A stretch of DNA of 10,172 nt from UBA2658 sp964617335. Its GTDB lineage: Bacteria; Bacillota; Clostridia; Oscillospirales; Oscillospiraceae. The notes beneath the pieces are model-generated. The model saw only the letters and a list, made by a program, of their open reading frames with translations. It was not told where the DNA came from and did not search any database. The DNA lies in contig CAZTXG010000041.1 in the NCBI GenBank assembly GCA_964617335.1, forward strand, positions 1-10,172, read 5' to 3'. This document shows, piece by piece, positions 1-6,705 of this stretch; within the stretch, counting starts at the first letter, position 1, and every line of letters begins with the position of its first letter. The translations under genes and the position numbers were made by a program.

Positions 1-351
1 CTGGATGACGGCTTCTATGATGGTTCTGTTGATTCCTTCCATCGCCCCAACAAATGGTCTGAGGCAGAGGGCCACCGTGTCATCGAGCGCTTCGGAACTC
101 CGGAAGGTGTGGTCGGCAGCCCCTCTAAGGGCGAACCGAGAAGGGTAAAACGTGCCATTGCGGCTATCTGCGAATACTTAAACATGATGGTGGAAGATAT
201 CCTCTCGGCCTACCCCTCCGGTCAAATACCTGACCCCAGAAATTTCTCTCTGCGTCCATACGATGAGATTGAACCTTGCTTGCGAGAGCCGCTCAGCGAG
301 GGCTGGAAGAGCGTACATGAGTTGCCCAGGCGTGGCATTTTCATTGACTAA
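1..351 (+). CDS. Creatininase-family hydrolase, C-terminal part (5' end outside window); IolN-like
   Basis: An open frame enters at base 1 and stops at TAA 349-351, giving the last 116 residues of a longer protein. The segment SFHRPNKWSEAEGHR, then GVVGSPSKG and a helical tail with VEDILSAYPSG, fits the C-terminal part of the creatininase (creatinine amidohydrolase-like) fold, in which a glycine-rich 'G-x-P-S' turn precedes the last helix. The metal-binding residues lie upstream and cannot be checked. Creatininase-like proteins are about 240-270 residues, so roughly half is missing. The next gene is a sugar epimerase on the same strand after a 63-base gap holding a strong hairpin. That pairing matches the inositol genes iolN (3-dehydro-scyllo-inosose hydrolase) and iolO, so a ring-opening hydrolase of a diketo-inositol is the best guess. 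Family membership is fairly secure; substrate is inference. Confidence 0.68.
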   Translation: MDDGFYDGSVDSFHRPNKWSEAEGHRVIERFGTPEGVVGSPSKGEPRRVKRAIAAICEYLNMMVEDILSAYPSGQIPDPRNFSLRPYDEIEPCLREPLSEGWKSVHELPRRGIFID

Positions 352-359
352 AAACTAGC

Positions 360-392
360 CGGCACCGGAAAAGAAATTCTTTTTCGGTGCCG
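360..392 (+). other. Intercistronic mRNA hairpin
   Basis: A 14-bp stem pairs 360-373 with 379-392, with one G-U pair and a 5-base AAATT loop. It starts 8 bases after the hydrolase stop and ends 22 bases before the epimerase start. It is followed by GAAGCATC rather than a U tract, so on the plus strand it is not a classic terminator. A transcript-stabilising or processing element between two operon genes is the likeliest role. Confidence 0.6.
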
Positions 393-414
393 AAGCATCT
401 AAAAGTGAGGCGAA

Positions 415-1302
415 ATGTCTGTGAAAAATCTTTTGTCTATGACAATTGTCGACCAAATCATTGGAGCGGCCCCCTTCGTTTATGAGGGCGACTTCGCTGA
501 AGGGATCTATCAGGCCGAAGCCCTTGGCTACGACGGGGTAGAGTTGCATCTGACAGATCCGGCCAAGGTAGACATCACGCATATTAAGCAGGCCTTGCAA
601 GAGAGCGGGCTGCACCTGACGGCCATCGGCACCGGTCGAGCCTATGTTAATGAGGGGCTTTCTTTAAGCTGCATTGAGGCAGATATGCGCCAGACCGCTT
701 GTGCACGGTTGTGCAGCTTTATCGATTTGGCTGCGGAACTGGGGGGAGTCGTAATAATCGGATGTATGCGGGGCAACGTCGGGCCGAACGACAGTCTAAC
801 AGCGGCAATATCCCGTTTGACAGAGTCCATGCAGGAGATTGATGCCTATGCGGGTACATGCGGTGTGCGGTTGGTCTTTGAGCCAATCAACCGCTATGAA
901 AACAATTTCCTGCCCACAGTCGAAAGCGTGGCAGATTTCATTGAAGAAGCCGGTCTCAAGCACACAGGAATTTTAATTGACAGTTTTCATATGAACATTG
1001 AAGAGCGTAGTTTCAGCGCAGCAATTGCCCAGTATTCCGACAAAATCTGGTATGCCCACATGGCGGATTCCAATCGAATGTATCCCGGCGGCGGCCACCT
1101 AGACTTTCCAGCCATACTTTCTGCTCTGACGCAGGCAGGCTACAATGGTCCATTCAGCGCGGAATGTCAGCCAAAACCGGATAAGGCAACAGCTGCAGCT
1201 GCATGGCTATCTGCAATGCGGCAGCTTCTGCAAGAAACTTGCTCCGGCAAACCCGAAACACAGAACAACATAGGATTTACACAAAAACAGCAAAAACTCT
1301 AA
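415..1302 (+). CDS. Sugar epimerase/isomerase, xylose-isomerase-like TIM barrel; IolO-like
   Basis: This 295-residue protein has the pattern of the AP-endonuclease-2/xylose-isomerase-like TIM barrel that includes D-tagatose/D-psicose 3-epimerases and IolO-type keto-sugar acid epimerases. The expected metal ligands and catalytic glutamates are visible: E156 in VFEPINRYE, D189 and H192 in LIDSFHMNIEE, H215 in WYAHMADSNR, and E250 in SAEC. The GGGHLDF segment (225-231) is also typical. Such enzymes move a proton next to a ketone, using Mn or another divalent metal, in the cytosol. The ATG at 415 follows AGTGAGG at a short distance, which is only a fair ribosome site but leaves a full-length barrel. 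The last 20 residues form a Gln/Lys-rich, poorly conserved tail. With the creatininase-like gene upstream, 5-keto-L-gluconate epimerase (IolO) of inositol breakdown is a reasonable guess; another keto-sugar substrate is possible. All ten Arg codons are CGN, unlike genes further right. Confidence 0.82.
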   Translation: MSVKNLLSMTIVDQIIGAAPFVYEGDFAEGIYQAEALGYDGVELHLTDPAKVDITHIKQALQESGLHLTAIGTGRAYVNEGLSLSCIEADMRQTACARLCSFIDLAAELGGVVIIGCMRGNVGPNDSLTAAISRLTESMQEIDAYAGTCGVRLVFEPINRYENNFLPTVESVADFIEEAGLKHTGILIDSFHMNIEERSFSAAIAQYSDKIWYAHMADSNRMYPGGGHLDFPAILSALTQAGYNGPFSAECQPKPDKATAAAAWLSAMRQLLQETCSGKPETQNNIGFTQKQQKL

Positions 1303-1385
1303 ACCGACCAAAGCTGTTACACAGCCAAAGTTTCTTGGGTACCTTTGTTAAATGTTGACCGAAACCGCGGTTATTTGACAGGCTG

Positions 1386-1422
1386 AAGCCTTGCAATATT
1401 AATTATTGCAAGGCTTTCTTTT
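1386..1422 (+). terminator. Rho-independent terminator of the hydrolase-epimerase operon
   Basis: A perfect 13-bp inverted repeat (AAGCCTTGCAATA at 1386-1398 with its complement at 1404-1416) encloses a 5-base loop and runs into TCTTTTTC. It lies 84 bases after the epimerase stop codon. Confidence 0.93.
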
Positions 1423-1549
1423 TCTCATAATTGCGCTGCGTTGAAGAAAAAACACCCCTGCTACTAAGTCACTACTACCGTCCGCAGTTTTAAAAAATCA
1501 GGCTATCTGTCTGCTTCACTTTTGGCCCTTTTGAGCATTTTACCAGTAT

Positions 1550-1578
1550 TTGAAATATATCGGAGCTTATGGTATAGT
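1550..1578 (+). promoter_or_regulatory. Sigma-A-like promoter for the MATE gene
   Basis: TTGAAA (1550-1555) and TATAGT (1573-1578) are separated by exactly 17 bases. Transcription would start near 1585, leaving a leader of about 158 bases before the TTG start of the pump. Confidence 0.6.
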
Positions 1579-1634
1579 TATACATTGTTTAGCGGTATGT
1601 GGATTTATGAGTCAGCTCTTTTGATATTATGTTG

Positions 1635-1674
1635 GATGATGTGTCTTGAAAACAAAGGCATATCATCTGTTTTT
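1635..1674 (+). promoter_or_regulatory. Terminator-like hairpin in the MATE leader (possible attenuator)
   Basis: Bases 1635-1647 (GATGATGTGTCTT) pair with 1655-1667 (AAGGCATATCATC) over 13 bp with two G-U pairs and a 7-base GAAAACA loop, followed by TGTTTTTGG. It sits between the promoter at 1550-1578 and the MATE start at 1743, so if it terminates transcription it would do so before the gene. Regulation by attenuation is inference. Confidence 0.45.
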
Positions 1675-1742
1675 GGAAATTATGTTTGCTATGGCAGCAT
1701 GCTTTTTTATTGTATATAAATTCATTTATAGGAGGAAGACCC

Positions 1743-3095
1743 TTGGACAAATCCAAGCAAATGTTTGAAATGAGCATCCCCAGACTATTGCTGAAATTCT
1801 CGCTGCCGGCTATTGTGGCCTTGTTGGTAAATGCTCTGTACAATATTGTAGACAGCATTTTTGTGGGACGTGGTGTTGGAGACCTGGGCCTTGCGGGGGT
1901 CACTGTCTGCTTTCCCATTGTCACCACTTTTATAGCTTTTATTATGCTTATTGGCATGGGCGCAACAGCACTTATTTCCATCCGCCTTGGTGAGAAAAAG
2001 CATAGGGAGGCGGAGCTAATCCTTGGAAACGCCTTTGTCTTATTTATAGGTCTAAGCCTTGTTTTAACTGTTTTGGGTCTTTTTTTCCTAGAGGATATTT
2101 TAATAATATTCGGCGCAACCGAAGGCGTTTTGCCCTACTCTCTTGATTATATGAGAATACTTTTGGCCGGCAGCGTGTTTTTGGCTGTGGGAACCGGCAT
2201 GAACAGTTTTATTCGTGCGGAGGCTAAGCCGAAAACCGCAATGCTTACCATGATTATCGGGGCAATCACCAACATAATTCTCGACTATATCTTTATTTTC
2301 ATTTTTAACTGGGGAATAAAAGGAGCAGCCTTTGCAACAGTTATTTCCTATATCGTTACAAGCACTTGGGTGCTTTATTATTTTCTTTCCAAACAAAGCC
2401 TGCTTAAAATCAGGAAGAAAAACCTCAAACTTAAAAAAACCGCAGCCGCGCAAATTATAAAGCTGGGCATTCCGACTTTTGTAATACAAATAACCGGCAG
2501 TATCCAGCAGTTAATACTTAACCGAAGCCTTGCCCGTTACGGCGGGGATTTAGCCTTGGCGGTAATCGGCATTATTATAAGTGTTACAACATTTCTGGTT
2601 ATGCCCGCTATGGGCATCGGTCAAGGAGCCCAGCCAATTTTGGGCTTTAACAAGGGCGCAAAAGAATATGGACGGGTAAAAGACACCTTGAAACTATCCC
2701 TTATAGCGGCAACGGGAGTTATAAGCATTGGCTTTGTGATTTCAAAAATTTGGCCGGCACAAATAATCGGCCTATTTAATAAAAACCCCGACTTAGTTGA
2801 AATGGGCGTGCACGGCATGGACATTTTTTTCAAGCTTATTCCTTTAGTAGGTGTGCAAATGCTTGGCTCCAATTATTTTCAAGCTGTGGGAAAAGCAAAC
2901 AAAGCCACTATTTTGGCTTTGTCAAGACAGGTTATTATTTTTATACCCCTGCTGATAGTCCTTCCCCATTATTGGGGCTTAGAGGGGGTTTGGTGGTCTG
3001 CCCCCCTATCGGACTTAGGGGCATTTGTCTTCACAGGAGTGTGGCTCTTAATAGAAATAAAAGAAATCGGCAAAATTAGAGGCTCTGTAAATTAA
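1743..3095 (+). CDS. MATE-family multidrug efflux pump (MepA-like)
   Basis: This 450-residue, very hydrophobic protein is a MATE transporter, a 12-helix pump that expels cationic drugs or metabolites in exchange for Na+ or H+. Family landmarks are NALYNIVDSIFVGRGVG (30-46), the helix-4/5 segment NIILDYIFIFIFNWGIKGAA (177-196), QGAQPILGFNKGA (294-306) and GSNYFQAVGKANKA (375-388), giving the expected two MatE halves joined by a basic loop near 218-233. The pattern is closest to the MepA/DinF-like branch. Length is normal. The TTG at 1743 is chosen because GGAGG lies at 1731-1735 with a 7-base gap; an in-frame ATG at 1686 lacks a ribosome site and would add 19 residues not typical of the family. 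It has its own promoter and a leader hairpin, and converges on the minus-strand genes. ATA and CTT codons are common. Substrate cannot be read from sequence. Confidence 0.9.
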   Translation: MDKSKQMFEMSIPRLLLKFSLPAIVALLVNALYNIVDSIFVGRGVGDLGLAGVTVCFPIVTTFIAFIMLIGMGATALISIRLGEKKHREAELILGNAFVLFIGLSLVLTVLGLFFLEDILIIFGATEGVLPYSLDYMRILLAGSVFLAVGTGMNSFIRAEAKPKTAMLTMIIGAITNIILDYIFIFIFNWGIKGAAFATVISYIVTSTWVLYYFLSKQSLLKIRKKNLKLKKTAAAQIIKLGIPTFVIQITGSIQQLILNRSLARYGGDLALAVIGIIISVTTFLVMPAMGIGQGAQPILGFNKGAKEYGRVKDTLKLSLIAATGVISIGFVISKIWPAQIIGLFNKNPDLVEMGVHGMDIFFKLIPLVGVQMLGSNYFQAVGKANKATILALSRQVIIFIPLLIVLPHYWGLEGVWWSAPLSDLGAFVFTGVWLLIEIKEIGKIRGSVN

Positions 3096-3122
3096 AAGTT
3101 TTTATGTTTTGGCACACTTATT

Positions 3123-3140
3123 GGCAGTTTAACTCCTGCC
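3123..3140. other. Small hairpin between convergent genes
   Basis: GGCAG (3123-3127) and CTGCC (3136-3140) form a 5-bp stem with an 8-base loop in the 67-base gap between the MATE gene and the alkyltransferase-like gene. Neither strand has a U tract directly after it, so a terminator role is doubtful. No better terminator was seen in this gap. Confidence 0.3.
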
Positions 3141-3162
3141 GAAAAAGGCCTTTATCTGAAAA

Positions 3163-3489
3163 TTAAAGCCCATCCCAGCGGCAGGAAATCATATCTGCCC
3201 TTCCATCCGGCAGAAAACTGATGTTCTCGGCCTCTAACAGGGCCTTTTGCAAATCAGAATGCATAGCTTTTCCCATTGAGCCGTCTGCCATAAGAACCCT
3301 GTGCCAAGGCAGGTCCGAAGGACAGCAGCCCAAAGCCCAGCCCACCTGACGGGCAGCCCGAGGTGAGCCTATTATACGGGCAATTTGCCCGTAGGAGGCC
3401 ACTTTTCCGTAGGGGATACGGGCGACAACTTCATAAACCCTTGAAAAGAAGCCGGAGTTCTCCGGCTTTTTTATATCTTGTTTTCCCAT
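3163..3489 (-). CDS. Alkyltransferase-like protein (ATL), catalytic Cys replaced by Trp
   Basis: This 108-residue protein matches the DNA-binding domain of O6-alkylguanine-DNA alkyltransferases: the winged-helix segment GKVASYGQIARIIGSPRAARQVGWAL (28-53) includes the base-flipping SYG tyrosine (Y33) and the AAR arginine finger (R47). The active-site motif PCHRV reads PWHRV here (W62), so it cannot accept an alkyl group. This is the hallmark of ATL proteins, which bind O6-alkylguanine lesions and hand them to nucleotide excision repair. Length about 100 residues is normal for ATLs. The ATG at 3489 is preferred because GGAAAGGA lies 10 bases upstream; an ATG ten codons earlier (3519) lacks a ribosome site. 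It lies 111 bases after hxlR on the same strand with no terminator between, so co-transcription is plausible. Two cysteines (C55, C56) near the site are unlikely to substitute for the lost one. Confidence 0.9.
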   Translation of the reverse strand: MGKQDIKKPENSGFFSRVYEVVARIPYGKVASYGQIARIIGSPRAARQVGWALGCCPSDLPWHRVLMADGSMGKAMHSDLQKALLEAENISFLPDGRADMISCRWDGL

Positions 3490-3600
3490 ATTTATATAAT
3501 CCTTTCCATGGATAATCATGGGGCATTTCAGACATGGCTTGGAATTTAAATTACAATCTTCCCAGATGTTTAAGATGGAAAATGTGGAAAAACCGACTCT

Positions 3601-3963
3601 TCAGGGCTCATGCATTTTCATGGAACAGTTTATTTCACAGCCTTTTTTTGTAAGATAATCCTCGCCCCAGCTATACATGGCTTCAAGGATTGGGCGGATG
3701 CTTGCCCCAAGCTCTGTTAAAGAATATTCAACCTTAGGCGGCACAACCGGATATACTGTGCGTATTACCAGATTGTCCTCCTCAAGCTCCCGCAGCTGCT
3801 GGGTGAGCATTTTCGGAGTTGCCTGAGGAATAAGCCTGCTAAGCTCCCCAAATCTTAAGGTGGAAGAAATCAAATGCCACAGGATAAGGGACTTATATTT
3901 TCCGCCTATAACACCGATTGTTGTGCCTACGGGGCAGTTTATCTTTTCTGACTGGCAATTCAT
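3601..3963 (-). CDS. HxlR-family winged-helix transcriptional regulator with Cys/Met-rich C-terminal tail
   Basis: The 120-residue protein carries the HxlR signature: CPVGTTIGVIGGKYKSLILWHL (10-31), the recognition region RFGELSRLIPQATPKMLTQQLREL (37-60) and the wing VVPPKVEYSLTELG (73-86). HxlR proteins are dimeric winged-helix regulators; several sense electrophiles or redox stress through the conserved N-terminal cysteine (here C10). A second cysteine, C3, is nearby, and the tail reads C109-EIN-C113-S-M115-K-M117-H118, which is not a usual family feature and could bind metal. The ATG at 3963 is chosen over an in-frame TTG at 3978 because GGAGGT (complement of 3971-3976) is 7 bases upstream and would lie inside the longer form. 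It diverges from copA; a palindrome at 3979-3998 next to its ribosome site suggests autoregulation. Whether it controls copA is inference. Confidence 0.92.
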   Translation of the reverse strand: MNCQSEKINCPVGTTIGVIGGKYKSLILWHLISSTLRFGELSRLIPQATPKMLTQQLRELEEDNLVIRTVYPVVPPKVEYSLTELGASIRPILEAMYSWGEDYLTKKGCEINCSMKMHEP

Positions 3964-3978
3964 TGCAATTACCTCCAA

Positions 3979-3998
3979 TACTATCCTTTTGGTAAGTA
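3979..3998. promoter_or_regulatory. Candidate HxlR operator
   Basis: TACTATCC-TTTT-GGTAAGTA is an imperfect palindrome with 6 of 8 positions matching per arm and a 4-base centre, the layout reported for HxlR-type sites (TACTT...AAGTA). It lies just upstream of the hxlR ribosome site, where the hxlR transcript should begin. A second outward half-site, TGTACTT (4014-4020), pairs with AAGTATA (3994-4000) and touches the copA -35 box. Binding by this HxlR protein is inferred. Confidence 0.55.
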
Positions 3999-4018
3999 TA
4001 TAACTAAAAAGTGTGTAC

Positions 4019-4046
4019 TTGATTATTTTATAATAAGTGTCATAAT
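4019..4046 (+). promoter_or_regulatory. Probable copA promoter
   Basis: TTGATT (4019-4024) and CATAAT (4041-4046) lie 16 bases apart, and TGT directly before CATAAT makes an extended -10. Transcription would start near 4053, leaving a leader of about 90 bases. That leader can form AAGCCTTT (4055-4062) with AAAGGCTT (4094-4101) and a small ATGCG/CGCAT hairpin (4110-4124) just before the ribosome site. No CopY box or CsoR-type palindrome was seen. Confidence 0.5.
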
Positions 4047-4142
4047 AATATCACAAGCCTTTGATGCCGTCAATAGGAGTAGAGAAAACCTAAAAAGGCT
4101 TTTGGATTTATGCGTTTACCGCATGAGGGGAAAGGAGCTATT

Positions 4143-6611
4143 ATGACAAGTTATGTATTAGGCATAAGGGGCATGACCTGTGCCGCCTGCGCCCAAAGAA
4201 TTGAAAAAACTGTTCGCAAGCTTCCCGGCATAGCCGAGGCCTCTGTTAACCTTGCCGGAGAAAAGCTTTTCGTAGAATATGACAGCGAGGTTTTAAGCCT
4301 TACTGAAATTAAAGAGGCGGTGGGAAAAATCGGTTTTGAGGCTATTGAAAAAGCCGACAGCAGCATTACCATCCCCATTGCCGGTATGACCTGCGCCGCC
4401 TGCTCCCAGCGTCTTGAAAAAACCCTCTCTAAGCTTGAAGGCGTGTCCGAGGCCTCTGTAAACTTCGCCGCGGAAAAGGCCAAGGTTTCATACAACCCCC
4501 AGGTTGTACGGCTTTCCGACATTCGGGAGGCTATCGAAAAAGTCGGGTTTAAACCTTTGGAAGTCAGCAAAAGCGACGCCGCCGATGAAGACAGACAGCG
4601 CAAGGAAAGGGAAATAAAGCTTCTTCGTATAAAGCTTATTGTTTCCGCCATATTCTCTGTGCCTCTTTTATATATTGCCATGGCACCTATGATAAGCTTT
4701 ATTAAGCTGCCCTTCCCGAGTTTTATAAATCCCGACCTGCATCCTTTAAACTTTGCCTTGGCCCAGCTTTTTCTGGTGATACCTGTTATCGGCGTTGGCT
4801 ATAAATTTTACACAGTGGGTTATAAGGCCATTTGGCAGCGCAGCCCCAATATGGACTCTCTTATAGCCATGGGAACCACCTCTGCCTTTTTATACAGCCT
4901 TTACAACACAATGTTAATTGCCCAAGGAAACCCCGAAATGGCCCACCACCTGTATTTTGAATCGGCGGGAGTCATAATCACCCTGATACTTCTTGGCAAA
5001 ACCCTTGAGGCCATATCAAAGGGGCGAACCGGTGAGGCGATTAAAAAGCTTATGGGACTTGCCCCAAAAACCGCCATCATTATACAAAATGGGGAAGAAA
5101 AGGAAATCCCCATAGACGAGGTTCAAATTGGCGACATTATTGTAGTAAAGCCCGGAGGGAAAATCCCCGTTGACGGCTCTGTTACAGAAGGCTACACCGC
5201 CATTGACGAATCCATGCTAACAGGCGAGAGTATGCCCGTTGACAAAAAGGCCGGCGATCCTGTTTATGCCGCTTCAATTAACACAACGGGAACCATCCGT
5301 TTTAAGGCAGAAAAAATCGGCAGCGACACGGCGCTGGCGCAAATTATAAGGCTTGTGGAAGATGCCCAGGGCTCTAAGGCTCCCATAGCCAAAATGGCTG
5401 ATATAGTGTCCGGATATTTTGTCCCCGCGGTGTTTGCCATAGCCCTTATATCAGGGCTTGCCTGGTATTTCGGCACCGGAGATACAGAGCTTGCCCTAAC
5501 CATATTCACAGCAATCCTTGTTATAGCCTGCCCCTGTGCTCTGGGCCTTGCAACTCCCACGGCCATTATGGTGGGAACCGGCAAGGGCGCTGAAAACGGA
5601 ATTTTGATTAAAGGCGGCGAGGCTCTTGAAACTGCCCATAAAATAGACACTGTAATCTTTGACAAAACCGGAACCATAACCGAAGGAAAGCCTAAGGTTA
5701 CAGATGTGCTTACAGTGGGTGAAATCGATAAAGACCGGCTGCTGCAAATAAGCGCCTCAGCAGAAAAAGGCTCTGAGCATCCTCTCGGACAGGCCATAGT
5801 CCAAGGTGCCGAGGAGCTTAAGCTTGAGCTTATGGAAATGGAAAGCTTCCAGTCTCTAACCGGAAGAGGCATCGAGGCTAAAATAGACGGACAGACAGTT
5901 TTGGCCGGCAACCGCAAACTCATGGACGAGCAGGGCATTTCCTTGGCCGCTTTGGAACAAGACAGCGACAGGCTGGCGGACGAGGGCAAAACTCCCATGT
6001 ATATTGCAATAGACGGCAAGCTCGAAGGTATTATTGCTGTTGCAGACGTGGTAAAAGAAAGCAGTCTTACCGCCATAAGGCAGCTTCACAAAATGGGCAT
6101 TAAGGTTGCAATGATAACAGGTGACAACAAAAAAACTGCCGCCGCCATTGCAAAGCAGGTGGAAATAGACTATGTTCTGTCCGAGGTCTTGCCCCAGGAT
6201 AAATCAGACGAGGTTAAAAAGCTTCAGACCGAAGGCCATAAGGTGGCCATGGTAGGCGACGGTATAAACGACGCTCCGGCTTTGGCTCAGGCAGATATAG
6301 GCATTGCCATTGGCTCCGGCACAGACGTTGCAATGGAGTCTGCGGATATTGTTCTGATGCGCTCAGATTTAATGGATGTTTCCACGGCAATTTTGCTTAG
6401 TAAAAAAACCATTCGAAATATAAAGCAAAATCTATTCTGGGCCTTTGGCTACAACGTAATCGGCATACCCATAGCGGCAGGCCTTCTCTATCTGTTCGGC
6501 GGCCCCCTTTTAAACCCCATGATAGCCGCGGCGGCCATGAGTCTAAGCTCGGTTTCCGTTCTTACAAATGCCTTAAGACTTAAAAGGTTTAAACCGGAGA
6601 CAGCTGAATAA
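4143..6611 (+). CDS. copA: Copper(I)-exporting P1B-type ATPase CopA with two HMA domains
   Basis: This 822-residue membrane pump uses ATP to export Cu(I) from the cytosol. Two N-terminal heavy-metal-associated domains carry GMTCAAC (C13/C16 and C84/C87). The P-type core is complete: TGES actuator loop (360-363), CPC membrane metal site (463-465), DKTGT phosphorylation site (D507), SEHPLG nucleotide-binding motif (H546), TGDN (659-662) and GDGIND (705-710). The Cu(I)-specific residues Y770-N771 in helix 7 and M799-x2-S802-S803 in helix 8 set it apart from Zn/Cd/Pb pumps. Length is normal for a two-HMA CopA. ATG 4143 is chosen because AAAGGAG (4131-4137) is 5 bases upstream; an in-frame ATG at 4110 lacks a ribosome site. 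CopZ follows after 94 bases with no clear terminator between, so the two may form an operon. An HxlR gene is divergent, in the position often held by a copper regulator. Confidence 0.97.
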   Translation: MTSYVLGIRGMTCAACAQRIEKTVRKLPGIAEASVNLAGEKLFVEYDSEVLSLTEIKEAVGKIGFEAIEKADSSITIPIAGMTCAACSQRLEKTLSKLEGVSEASVNFAAEKAKVSYNPQVVRLSDIREAIEKVGFKPLEVSKSDAADEDRQRKEREIKLLRIKLIVSAIFSVPLLYIAMAPMISFIKLPFPSFINPDLHPLNFALAQLFLVIPVIGVGYKFYTVGYKAIWQRSPNMDSLIAMGTTSAFLYSLYNTMLIAQGNPEMAHHLYFESAGVIITLILLGKTLEAISKGRTGEAIKKLMGLAPKTAIIIQNGEEKEIPIDEVQIGDIIVVKPGGKIPVDGSVTEGYTAIDESMLTGESMPVDKKAGDPVYAASINTTGTIRFKAEKIGSDTALAQIIRLVEDAQGSKAPIAKMADIVSGYFVPAVFAIALISGLAWYFGTGDTELALTIFTAILVIACPCALGLATPTAIMVGTGKGAENGILIKGGEALETAHKIDTVIFDKTGTITEGKPKVTDVLTVGEIDKDRLLQISASAEKGSEHPLGQAIVQGAEELKLELMEMESFQSLTGRGIEAKIDGQTVLAGNRKLMDEQGISLAALEQDSDRLADEGKTPMYIAIDGKLEGIIAVADVVKESSLTAIRQLHKMGIKVAMITGDNKKTAAAIAKQVEIDYVLSEVLPQDKSDEVKKLQTEGHKVAMVGDGINDAPALAQADIGIAIGSGTDVAMESADIVLMRSDLMDVSTAILLSKKTIRNIKQNLFWAFGYNVIGIPIAAGLLYLFGGPLLNPMIAAAAMSLSSVSVLTNALRLKRFKPETAE

Positions 6612-6705
6612 GCTAAGACAGCTTAAAAAATTTATCGCTTATTTCGGCATAAAAAGCAGCACCCATTAAAATTTAAATAATTTATTGTTAAACGGAGGAA
6701 TTTCT

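Larger units (their letters stand above)
1303..1742. other. 440-base gap between epimerase and MATE gene
   Basis: The left part holds the operon terminator (1386-1422). Bases 1426-1548 show no gene, repeat or obvious structure. The right part holds a sigma-A-like promoter (1550-1578), a leader of about 150 bases with a terminator-like hairpin (1635-1674), and the MATE ribosome site. A 40-codon frame (1597-1719) runs through the leader but lacks a ribosome site. Codon habits differ on the two sides of this gap. Confidence 0.6.

Noticed and set aside
1522..1719. 65-codon hydrophobic reading frame before the MATE gene
   Set aside because: It opens with TTG upstream of the likely transcript start, has no ribosome site and resembles no family. 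Only its last 40 codons are kept, as a possible leader frame in the findings.
1686..1742. ATG 1686 as the MATE start
   Set aside because: It has no ribosome site and adds 19 residues that the family lacks; TTG 1743 has GGAGG at ideal spacing.
3979..4046. CopY box (TACAnnTGTA) or CsoR palindrome upstream of copA
   Set aside because: Neither pattern could be found in this gap or the copA leader.
4110..4142. ATG 4110 as the copA start
   Set aside because: It has no ribosome site and lies in a small hairpin; AAAGGAG fits ATG 4143, right before the first HMA domain.
5264..6076. 270-codon minus-strand frame inside copA
   Set aside because: Composition is a serine/leucine-rich shadow of the ATPase frame, with no motif or ribosome site.
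6609..6625. TAAGCT/AGCTTA hairpin at the end of copA as a terminator
   Set aside because: The stem is only 6 bp, AT-rich, and followed by A residues rather than a U run, so copA and copZ may be co-transcribed.
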